From: Branchiostoma floridae
Taxonomy: Eukaryota; Chordata; Leptocardii; Amphioxiformes; Branchiostomatidae
Direction: 5' to 3'
Length of the DNA stretch: 49,300 nt
Assembly (NCBI RefSeq): GCF_000003815.2
Contig: NC_049993.1
Location: 17,394,656-17,443,955, forward strand
Part shown: in pieces, positions 11,424 through 21,900 of the stretch
How the letters are laid out: each line of letters opens with the position of its first letter
How positions within the stretch are numbered: position 1 is the first letter of the stretch
Program-made: the position numbers and the translations under genes
Notes under the pieces: generated by a model
Database searches by the model: none
What the model saw: the letters and a program-made list of their open reading frames with translations, nothing else
Told to the model about the DNA's origin: nothing

Positions 11424-12632
11424 GAGGGTCTGCATGGGGGGTCCTGACAACGCTTTACGCTAAATTCGGGACGGTCGACAACGCTTTACGTTAAATTCAC
11501 GAAGGCAGGCAACGTTTTACGCTAAATTCAGACAGGCTGACAACGGTTTACGCTAAATTCTGGAAGGCTGGCAACACTCGACAGAGGCGGGGTCGTGCTC
11601 CGCAAGAAAGATTGAAATTTTGACTCTCTGAAACACTATTCCCTGCATTTTGAAGGGAAATTTTCGCTGGCAAACAAAGCTAAGTTAAATGGCATTTCTA
11701 ATTAAAGAGTCCCAGGGGTTCAGCGTAAGCTTATGAGGGTGACGCCAGCCAACTTATTTTTGCCACGTCGAGCGCCGAAGGAAAGTCCGGGAAAATTTTG
11801 AAATCCTGCCCCCCTGAAACGCCAGTTTTTTTGGCTATTATAGAAAACTAAGTGAAATTACATTTCTATCAGTAAAAAATGTGTTTGAGGTTGACACGTC
11901 ACATCCCCCAGCCATGATACATATTTTTTACGAAGTCGATGACCGAAGGTGAATAGAGTGGCAAAGGAGATCCGGCTAAATTTTGAAATCTTGACCCTCT
12001 ATAAAACGATATTTTGTGCATTTTGATGGGAAAATTTCTATTAGCAAAACAGATCTTTGAGGTTGACACACATCCCCAACATATTTTCAGAATTTCGAGT
12101 TCCAAAGGCGCGAGGCGGCACAAGGAGGACCATGGAAATTTTGAAATCTTGACCCTCTAAAATGATTTTTCCTGCATTCTGATAGGCAAATTTTGCTGGC
12201 AGACTAAGCTAACTTCAATGACATTTCTATTTGCAAAAAAAAAGAAGATTTTTGAGGGTATATACCATAATTTTACCATGTCGATGACCGAAGGTGAAAG
12301 GAGTCGCAAGTGAGGTCCGGCGAAATTTTGAAATCTTGATCCTCTGAAACGCAATTTCCTGTGTTTTGAAGGACTAAATTTTCTGGTAGACTGCGTTTCG
12401 ACTTACGAAATTTGGGAGGCCAGCTACGATTTACGGGTAATTTTTAGGCTTAATTACGCTTTACGTGAAATTTTTAGGCTAGATTACGCCTTACGTGAAA
12501 TACACTGGCTACGCTTTACGGTAAATTTTCCATCCTCACTACGAATTACGTGAAATAAAATAGCTTACCCTACGAATTACGGGAATTAAAAAGGCCTGCC
12601 TACGCCTTACGGAAAAGAGCATGCAGACCCTC
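11424..12632. mobile_element. Non-autonomous element with GAGGGTCTGCATG TIRs
   Basis: The left end GAGGGTCTGCATG and right end CATGCAGACCCTC are inverted repeats, with atggaa at 11418-11423 and 12633-12638 as a 6-bp TSD. Next to each end are arrays of 'acgctttacgctaaattc' and 'ctacgaattacgtgaaat' motifs. The middle holds five longer tandem units. A 200-bp relative lies at 19115-19314. Confidence 0.65.
11605..12380. repeat. Five tandem units of about 160-190 bp inside the element
   Basis: The segment 'attttgaaatcttgaccctctgaaac...cctgcattttgaaggg' recurs near 11608, 11793, 11977, 12138 and 12326. The units are diverged, so the array is old. Confidence 0.6.
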
Positions 12633-12834
12633 ATGGAATGATACTCTACCGACCGATCAGTGATATGGCGGCGATATTGAAAATTGTGTCGATCGGCTAG
12701 TTAGTCGTTCCAATCGCCAACAATCGCTAATAGTATGATGTAACAAACATTACAGTGATGTAGGAACAAGTCAAACAACAATGAGAAACTCATCTTCCAA
12801 ATGACGTCCTCGCAAGGCAACGACCGTTGAAAAA
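12633..12834. other. Short spacer between two elements
   Basis: No gene or repeat recognised. Confidence 0.4.
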
Positions 12835-12842
12835 GTGGCGAA

Positions 12843-13276
12843 TAGGGGTGGGTACCGGTACAGAAACTTCAGGTCCAGGTCCGGTTCAGGTCCAGAAGAT
12901 CAGGTCCCGGTCCGGACCTGAACCTGGACCTGATTCAGTCTGAATCATACCAATGGTCCATTTTACTACAAAGAAATCAGTTTGGTGGAGTATTAGACTC
13001 ACACTGGCGTTTTAAGATCCTACAACGCTAACTGCACCTGTACGATTGACTGAAAAAACTTGGTAGAAATGACTGTAAACTATAATCTGCTTCGCTCTTG
13101 TTATTTTCTTCCACCTGCAAGCTCCAAAACGTATGAATGCCTGATCAAATAATCTGTTAATTTTCTAAAAGGTCCAACATCCGGTCCACCTACTTTTTTC
13201 AGGTCCGGTTTTTCTGGACCGGTCCAAGAAGAAAAACCGGTTTTGTACCGGTACAATGTACCAATACCCAGCCCTA
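12843..13276 (+). mobile_element. hAT-like MITE, 'ggtccaggtcc' family, copy 1
   Basis: The left end TAGGGGTGGGTACCGGTAC and right end (GTACCGGTACAA...ACCCAGCCCTA) are imperfect inverted repeats. An exact 8-bp TSD gtggcgaa is present at 12835-12842 and 13277-13284. Subterminal arrays of GGTCCAGGTCC/GGACCTGAACC may be transposase-binding repeats. TAGGGGTGGG ends plus an 8-bp TSD fit hAT. Confidence 0.8.
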
Positions 13277-13284
13277 GTGGCGAA

Positions 13285-13859
13285 CATTGGTATAGAAAGC
13301 ATGGAAGAGATACATGTAACTATTTAACTATTTGATTATGCCGCATGGTAATAAGTCCCGCTTTTTAATAATAATAAAAAAAAAAGATCTGAACCTAAAT
13401 TGCTTCTTTGAGGAAACGTTCGTGAGAAAACAATTGTTAAGTCGCTACATTTTACCGCAGTGACTTACCACGTAACGACTCTACACGACAGTAAAACGTG
13501 CCGTTTTGAAGAGCGCGGACATTTCATACCTACAAGTGCGCATGTGCAGTCGTGATGTATTGTGGGTAAAGGTCAACAGCCTTCAACTTTAACCTTTGAC
13601 CTGAATGTCTCGCGAACTTCAGGATGTAGCGTTTGGGAGTTTGTTGGGTGGTTTTCGGACAGGTTTTGCCCACAGCAATGCTAAGATAAGTATATCACCA
13701 TTTAGGCTAGACTTTAGGGCACTCCGGTTAGATTTGTTGCGTCTCGGATTCTGAATTGTGGCTAAAAACTATGATCATTGGGTTGAGAGGGCGGAAAAGT
13801 TGCCGTCCGATAGTCTTACACGGTATTTCGTGATAGGTCCCAAACTTACTGTGAAGTAT
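13285..13859. other. Spacer with an NRF1-like site
   Basis: No gene recognised. TGCGCATGTGCA at 13537-13548 resembles the NRF1 palindrome, and 'tattgtgggtaaaggtc' follows. Promoter activity is inference. Confidence 0.3.
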
Positions 13860-14188
13860 CCTTCTGTTTTTTCTTATTGGACCGGTCCGGAAGAACCGGA
13901 CCTGAAAAAATTTGGTGGACCGGATGTTGGACCTATTGGAAAATGAACGATGATATGATCAGGAATTCACATATTAACATATTATCGTACAGGGGCAGTT
14001 AGCCTTGTAGGATTTTAAAACGCTAATTGGAGTCGAATAGATTTATTTGTGGCAAAATGGACCATTGTTTTGATTATCCATTCACATGTTTTCACATACT
14101 GAATCAGGTCCAGGTTCAGGTCCGGACCTGATCCTCTGGACCTGAATCGGACCTGGACCTGAATTTTGTGTACCGGTACCCACCCATA
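13860..14188 (-). mobile_element. hAT-like MITE, 'ggtccaggtcc' family, copy 2 (inverted)
   Basis: The order is reversed relative to copy 1: GGACCGGTCC, 'ggtggaccggatgttggacc', then 'tcaggtccaggttcaggtcc' and a terminus TACCGGTACCCACCCATA. The inner end (about 13860) is diverged or lost, and no clean TSD is seen. Confidence 0.65.
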
Positions 14189-14486
14189 GTGTTCACAATG
14201 TACTCACTGGGGGTTCCGCAGTGGTTTGTCATGCTCCTAGGAGAGAAGAGTCGACCAATAACGCGAACAATATAGCGATTATACGCTTAACGTTGCATTA
14301 GCTATAGCGGGCCAGCAACGATTAAAAAACAACCGCGAAAAGTCCTTTTTCCCACCACCGCGAAATTAAATCCCCGCAAACTTAAATACATCTACAGTAA
14401 TTTAACATGGATGCACTTGTGTCAAGTAAATGTTGCACATATATCAATGGAAGATTTTTCCATATATGTAATACTACTAATAGAAA
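14189..14486. other. Spacer between mobile elements
   Basis: No gene recognised. Confidence 0.4.
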
Positions 14487-14649
14487 AGAAGGGCCTGTTG
14501 TCCTCAAACAAGCGCTCCAGAACCCATTCCTTCATTCAATCATTAACTAACGTTAGCACCAAACGGTTTGAATATACAGTTCCCCAGACGGGTAGCAGAA
14601 GAGAACATAGGAGCAAATTTCTACTAGTACTCAGATGGTACCCAGGCTA
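14487..14649. mobile_element. Truncated copy of the TAGCCTGGGTACCATC MITE
   Basis: It matches the reverse complement of the inner and left-end part of 41281-41674: 'gggcctgttgtc...aacaagcgctc.agaac.cattcctt', 'taacgttagcaccaaacggtttgaat', then 'gatggtacccaggcta' as terminus. Confidence 0.65.
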
Positions 14650-14703
14650 GCCATGGAGAGGAGATAGGGGAACATCAGTGCCCATTGATTCAGCATTCAT
14701 GAC

Positions 14704-15134
14704 TAGGGGTGGGTACCGGTACAGAAAATTCAGGTCCAGTTCAGATCCAGAGGATCAGGTACAGGTCCAGACCTGAACCTGGATCTGATTCAGTATGACT
14801 CGTACCAATGGTCCATTTTACTACAAAGAAATCTGTTTTGTGGAGTATTAGACTTACAGTGGCGTTTTAAAATCCTACAACACTATCTGCACTTGTGCGA
14901 TTGGCTGTAAAATATGGTACATTAATTACTATGAACTCTACTCAACTGCACTCTTGTTATTTTCTTCCACCTGCAAGCGCCAAAACGTGTGAATGCCTGA
15001 TAAAATAATCTGTTAATTTTCTAATCAGTCCAACATCCGGTCCACCTATTTTTTTTCAGGTCCGGTCTTTCTGGACTGGTCCAATAAGAAAAAACGGTTT
15101 TGTACCGGTACGCTGTACTGATAGCCCAGCACTG
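14704..15134 (+). mobile_element. hAT-like MITE, 'ggtccaggtcc' family, copy 3
   Basis: It has the same structure and length (431 bp) as copy 1. The flanks ttcatgac (14696-14703) and atcatgac (15135-15142) match 7 of 8, as expected for an aged hAT TSD. Confidence 0.75.
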
Positions 15135-15163
15135 ATCATGACGATAGTTGTGCTGGCCCCATG

Positions 15164-15490
15164 CAGGGTTGGACAAGTTTTCTAAAATTCACTGGTCCTA
15201 TCGGGCAAGCACTTATTAAAAACTTTCTTGCCCGTACCAATTTGTCACTCGCCCAAAATTCAAATGTCCCTTTTATATGCATTTTCACTTCCAGCAATGG
15301 AATTCTTAATATTGCCTCTATTTGTCTAAATTGACCATTGCTTGATGTCATGACTGTAAAAAGTAACAAGTATATCAAAATCTCACTCAATGGAAAAAAT
15401 CTTACTTGCTCGATCGGGCAAGTGGTGTACATATTAGGTGACACTTTCACTTGCCCTGGACAATAGGGCTAGTGGACTTGTCCAACCCTG
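15164..15490. mobile_element. hAT-like MITE with CAGGGTTGGACAAG TIRs, copy 1
   Basis: CAGGGTTGGACAAGT at the left is the reverse complement of ACTTGTCCAACCCTG at the right. cccatg occurs at 15158-15163 and 15491-15496. Repeated 'gggcaag/cttgccc' motifs lie below the ends. CAGGG ends fit hAT-like elements with 5-6 bp TSDs. A second copy is at 35434-36123. Confidence 0.7.
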
Positions 15491-15537
15491 CCCATGGCTA
15501 ATTTACAAGCTAAGGGACTGATGATGATGTATTGTCA

Positions 15538-15720
15538 TGTTTGTTTGTTTATTTCGATCTCCAATTAGAGTTACAATTATTATCATAACTCTATTCTTCC
15601 TGGAGTCGTCCATCAACATTACAAATTAAAAACCATCAAATAACATAAAGTCAACAAAAGTACATGTATACTGTATGACATAAGAAAAACTGAAGTGAAC
15701 TGATTACAAAAATGTAACAT
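15538..15720 (-). mobile_element. Non-LTR retrotransposon 3' end-like fragment
   Basis: On the minus strand the fragment ends ...CTCTAATTGGAGATCGAAATAAACAAACAAACA, a short hairpin followed by a short-repeat A-rich tail, as in CR1/L2-type LINEs or dependent SINEs. No open frame remains. Confidence 0.35.
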
Positions 15721-15974
15721 AAACTCAGTAAACAGAAGTAATGAGGAGGGGTCAGAGGTCAAAGGCTATAACATAAGTAACAAAACATCAATCGTTGAAA
15801 CCATAAATAAAATAACCAAATGGGTGTAATTAACAAAGAAAATATCCACAACACAAGTCAATTATCTACATCATATCAACATACAAATTCGTCTACCACC
15901 AATCCTGCAAGGGTTTGTTTGTGTTGATTTGTCATGTTACTGAACAATGTTGACAATATTTTACAGAATCAAAG

Positions 15975-18900
15975 ATGGAGGATGGAGAGGAGAGAATATT
16001 AATGGAGAGAACAGACTTCAACATGCGCCAGAGGGAAGCTACTGGTGGGTATCTTTTTTTTTTTTTTCGAAAATAATTTCTTAAGTTTGATAGGATGTAT
16101 TAGAAATAAGGCCACACCAATTTAATTTCTTGGTTCACGGATTTTTTCATAAAAGATATGGAGCGAGAGGGCAAAATAAAAATAAAAATTGTAAAATGGT
16201 TGGGGTAAAGGTAATGGCTAATACAAAACATAAAGAAAAAAAGTTTTCAGCTTGAAAAAAGTACAAAAACACTATTATTGTACAGTAACAGCACCTGTAC
16301 CCACACTTTAAGGAGCTTATAATATAAAGGCCAATTTGCTACACCAGAAAGCTGGTGAATGGTTTCATTAATGGTGAAAATTTGCTGAGTGGTAATTTTT
16401 ATTTTTATTTTTTTTCCCAAAAAATAGGAGCAAGCGAATCCGTGAACCAAGAAATTAAATTGGTGTGGCCTAAGGAAATTCTTTTACCCAACCATTATGT
16501 AATTGTCTTGCCTACATTTCAATGTCTCTTTGACATCTTCCTCAGAGGCATGGTCGGTTTGGTGGTGCTTGAACCTCACTGTACACCCTTTTCCTTTTTA
16601 AGATTTGTCTTCAAATCTTCGAGTTCCATATCCCTGTGTGGCACATCTTCTAACCTGTTACTCACAGGGTCGGCATGGGAACCAATATATATGTAAGAGG
16701 CGAGTAGAAGCAGACATATTGGCACCATTTGCCATGGTCCGTTTGGTGGTGCTAATGAACATCACTGTTACACCTTTTTCCACCAATCGGGACCTACATT
16801 TGTGAGCAGGCTTTTAGCCAGGTGGGCATACAGGTGTACATTGTACGCCCTGTTAAGCAGGGTTTACAGAGGGAGGAACGAACATCAGGGTTATCTGTGT
16901 GCCGACGTTCTCATCGTCTTGTCTGGTGCAGGTAATTTTAAGTGTTACCTGCACCTGTGCCGGTATGCAGAATAAAGTACTTGTATTTCGATCCCTGAAT
17001 TGGTACCTAAGCCTTATCTGCGTGTTCCTTTCTACAGTCAGCAGGGTTTACAGAGGGAGGAACATCAGGATCATCTGTGTGCAGACGTTCTGATCGCCAT
17101 GTTTCTGTCTCTTCCTTTCTATGTAGTCAGCAGGGTTTACAGAGGGGAGAACGAACATCAGGATCATCTGTGTGCGGACGTTCTGATCGCCATGTTTCTG
17201 TCTCTTCCTTTCCACAGTCAGCAGGGTTTACAGATGGAGGAATGAACATCAGGGTCATCTGTGTGCGGACGTTCTGATCGCCAGGTATCGTCGCCCGTTT
17301 GAGCGGCTGACCTTCGTGCTGGACACCGGGTCACCAAAGAACATCATCAGTATGGAGGGCTTCAGGGTAAGCATGTTTAAGATTTGATTTTCAATGTCAC
17401 ACTTAAATGTTGTGCACCATGTTGCAAATCAGTGGCTAACATTACATGTATCCTTCATTCGATGGAACAAGCATTTTTTACTTGAATTAGAAGCAGGCTG
17501 GATAAAATCCTACCTGGAAACAACGCGACTCCACTATCCACCCAAAAAAAGGCTAGGGTCAGCAGGGTTTTTTTATTAATGAAACAGGAAACACAACTGT
17601 TTGTAGCTGAGCTGTCTCTAGGTTCAGGCCTGGAAAGAAACTTTTTCTACTATTGTCTGAAAAGTGTAGTCTCTACCAGACTCCGGATATCCGTGGATCG
17701 CGTGCTGTTCCTTGGCCGGTTATATTCCTCTGGCCGGCTTACTCTTCTATTTGTTCCATTTCTACGATTTTTCCAGCAATCCGGAGTCTGGTAGAGACTA
17801 GAAAAGTGTCCCCAAAGGGGACATTCAAACTGTCCCAAAGTGAGATTCCATTCTCCCTGGCCGGTTCTAGTAACATGATGTTTACTAACAACAGAAAAAT
17901 GCCTTTCACTAGTTTATTTTTGCAACTTACGTACGTTTGATGAGAATCTGCCTTCCATCCCGTACGTGCTGACCTGACTCATTCATGACACTCAATTCTT
18001 CCTTCATTCCCTACTTGCAGGAGTTTGGGAACGAGTGTTCACTAGGGTTTCTCACCTGTGTGTTTGCTCAGATGCCTGTTAAGGGATGATTTCGTTGCTG
18101 CAGAATAGTCACACTGGTCCCACCTGTAGGGTTTTCCCCGTGTGGGTTCTCATATGTTGTTAAAGTTAAAGATGCCCGTACATCTGTGCAGATGCTTAGG
18201 GGTGTCGCCCATCTCTCACTTGTGCAAGTCACTACAGCAGGGGGCTGGTCCGCTGGTAGTGATGTGTGTTCCATACTCTTTCTCATTATTGCAGAGTGCT
18301 AAGCAGAGAAAGCAGCATGTACCATTTTTAAAGTCTTTGGTATGACTCGGCCGGGGATCGAACTCACGACCTACCGAATGCGAGGCGAACACTCTACCCA
18401 CTCGGTCATTGCACCGGTTGATATGTTGAGCTAAGGTGAACTTGAGAGCCATCCAGTACCCACACTCATCACAAATGTAGTTTTTTTCTCCTGTATGGGT
18501 TTTGAGATGGTATAATCCAACTCATTCATTATCCTTCTTTAACACCTTGCAGAAGTTTGGGAGGAATGCGACCAACGAACACGTGCAGGCCATCGATCTG
18601 GCGTCCGGGGAGATGGTCTTGACGGAGCGGACAGGGCGGGTGTCGATCGTTCGTGGGCCCTTGACCTTTCACCTGGAGTTCTGCATCAAGACCAGCGGCC
18701 CCCAAGTTCCTATTCTGGGGTTGGACGCGTGTTTGTCGATGGGGCTTTTGGCGTATGATGATAAGAAGAGACAGGGGAGAGCAAGGAGAGTGTTACATCA
18801 CAACATGGGTCCCGACCACCTAGATCGTAAGTATCTAAGTGACTTGTTATGTCTGTTTAGTTCACTAGTGTACATATTAACCATTGGACTGTAAAGCTAA

Positions 18901-21900
18901 TAGTATGTTATATCATGTTGTTTGCCTGCAGCTGACTACTTACGCGGTCGGGACCCATTGTTGGCGGAAGTGGTTTTATCTATGCGGGTAAGTTCAGCTA
19001 GATGAAATCTTGCTTTCTTAAGGGATTTGATATTTCCTCCCAGGAGTTAACCTCCTCAGTTCCTCAAGACACTGTCAGTCCTATATGGAGATGGCCTTGC
19101 CGTGATCCTTACTAGAGGGTCTGCATGGGGGGTCCCAACAACGATTTACGCTGAATTCAGAAGAACCTCCTACGTATTACGCTAAATCAAGGAAGGCAAT
19201 TACGTTAAATTTGGTCGCCTCGCTACGAATTACGTAGATAAGATGGTTTTCCCTACGAATTACAGGAAATAAAATGTGCTGCCTACCCTTAAGGAAAAGA
19301 GCATGCAGACCCTCTTACATGAGGCTTGGTTCATTGAAAGACCATAATTGCATCATTCTATCAATCTATGGTTCGAGTTAGGCATCCTTTTACATAGCAA
19401 AGCTAGAACCAGTCCTGAGCCTGGTGCCTAGATTTGACCCAGGACTCTTGATAGTGATGCTCCATTAGCACTAGGATAGGGCATCCTTATTTCAGTCAAT
19501 TTGTTTACAATTCATGCATTTTTTGCTTAAAGGCTAACAAGACTTTCTCCATTTCTTACAGAATTATTTTACAAATTTTGTAGCCAAGAACCAGCGTCCG
19601 CAGGAACACCTCGACGAAGACATGGATGCTTTTATAGATGCGCTGGAAAATCTAGAGCGGCAGTGGAAGAATCACGTAAGTGTCTCTTTTTTTAGTTCTT
19701 CGTTCGTGCCCTGGCCAGTGCTCAAATCTAACTGCAACACAAATCTGTAAACTTGTTTGTTTGTTTATTCTTTATTTAACCAGGATTAGAGCACATCGCC
19801 TGACGTCGTTTTTCAAAGCCCTGAGAGAGCCCCGAACATAAGCCATACATTAAGTACAACAAAACCAAATTAACTTCAATAACATAATCATACAAATTAC
19901 TAAAGTAGCATAAACATAAAGATTGTACAAAATCAGGTTTAACTTACTCATAGATAACTGCAACAGACTTAGAGCTATGTCCCATAGACATTTTAGGTAC
20001 TTTAGGCACTGATTGGTCCCTTCACATGAGTGAATTATGGAATGGGTTCAAGTGCTTGTTCGAACAGGCGTTCCAACACCAAACAAGCCCTCCGTCCGCC
20101 TGCTGGAGGGCCTGTTGTCATCGAACGAGCGCTCTAGAACCTATTCCTGGATTCGCTCATTAACTGACGTTAGCACCAAAAGGTTTGAACGTGCAGGTCT
20201 CTAGACGGATAGCAGAAGCAAACATAGGTGGAGCATTTCAACTACATCTAGATGGACCCAGGCTAGGGCCAACCTCAGCCCTGAATCTTGAGGAAAGTGA
20301 TAGAGCTACAGCCCCCGCTATATCCCTTGCGAACGTTGGACTAATAAACGTCGACTTACCATGGACCATACCATAGTCCTCTTTTCACCCACAGTTAGTC
20401 CAGTGATCTGAAAATGGACTAATTTACTCAGAGAGGACTGATGAAGATGGACTTACTGCCTAAATTGGTGTAAAGGCCTTACCCTGGATAAAAGTCCACC
20501 AAACTTACACAAACAGCTCTCAGACATGGCAAAATGGGGTGGACTTACTGTGGGAGTAACTCCCCCTCTGACACCTTCAGTCTACATTCATACTCTTTTA
20601 GATCCCAGGTATGCAAGGGATGTAATTATTGTGCCCGAGAGGGTGCAAAAGGCTTCATGATTGTCAAGTGTTAATCCTGTTCTTTTAATGATAAATAGAT
20701 GCTAAGTCTAAGATAATCTGTTTCTGTGCTTCAGGTTGAAGCAGAAGAAGAACGGCGACAGAGAGAAGAAGAAGAGAGACAGAGAGAAGCGCATGAGAGG
20801 CTAATACAACAACATCAAGCCGTGCTAGAAAGAGATGCTCGGAGAGAGGAGGCCCGCCGGGAGCGAATGAGAGAGAGAGCTCGTTACCCTTTCTTAGAAG
20901 GCGGGCCTCCTTTCATCCGGAAGGAGGTAAATACAAAAGACTTCCTATGTTGGGAACTTTTATTCTTACAAAAGTTAATACACTTTTGATTTTTGAGTCC
21001 AGGGGAGGGCCTAGGAAAAAAATTTTGAGCCCAGGGGAGGGCCAAGGAAAATTTTTTTTAGCCGGGGAGTGCCTAGGAAATTTTTTAAAACCTACCCCTT
21101 GACGACCGGAAACAACACTTTAGAACGACCAGCCCCTTAAAGTTTAAATGGTAGACAGAAAGGGACATATACTGTAACATATAAACAGTGATTGTTGATA
21201 TAATTGTAAAAACAGACTTGAATAGTTACTAGTGTTTGCTATATGAAAGGTTGGGTTTGACTTCTTTGTTGAAGCATCCAGGAAGACAAAAAGCCCCACT
21301 TCAGAAGAACCATTTTATTGACAAACCCTGTTCTTCTTTGGCCTTTTATGTATAATTGGTATCAATGAAGCCAAGCAACCTAAAAGTAGTGAAAACATTA
21401 TGAGATGCTGATGACTAACTGACAAGTTCTGTTCTTTTCAAGTTCTGTTCTTGTTATTGACAAGTTCTGTTCTTTTTAAGTTCTGTTCTTGTAAAATTAC
21501 TGACAAGTTCTGTTCTTGTTACTGACAAGTTCTGTTCTTGTTACTGACAAGTTCTGTTCTTGTTATTGACAAGTTCTGTTCTTTTTAAGTTCTGTTCTTG
21601 TAAAATTACTGACAAGTTCTGTTCTTGTTACTGACAAGTTCTGTTCTTGTTACTGACAAGTTCTGTTCTTGTTACTGACAAGTTCTGTTCTTGTTACTGA
21701 CAAGTTCTGTGTTCTGTTCTCTTCTTCCCTCTGCAGGGGGCTGGTGTCCAGGTACAGCAGGACAGACGAGGGCCAGTCCCCTCCGAGGCTACAGCCGGTG
21801 CTGCGGCCAACCACCATCGCCGGGGCGCTGACCCGAGGCCGGTCCCGCGGCCGAGGGCACCGCCCGAAGCTGCGGCAGGCCGGCCGGAGGTGGCCCCTGG

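Noticed and set aside
13758-13946. 62-codon frame ending GPEEPDLKKFGGPDVGPIGK
   Set aside because: Its end is the ggaccggtcc repeat part of hAT-like MITE copy 2.
15136-15450. 104-codon minus-strand frame
   Set aside because: Falls inside the CAGGGTTGG MITE, and the second copy of the element does not keep the frame.
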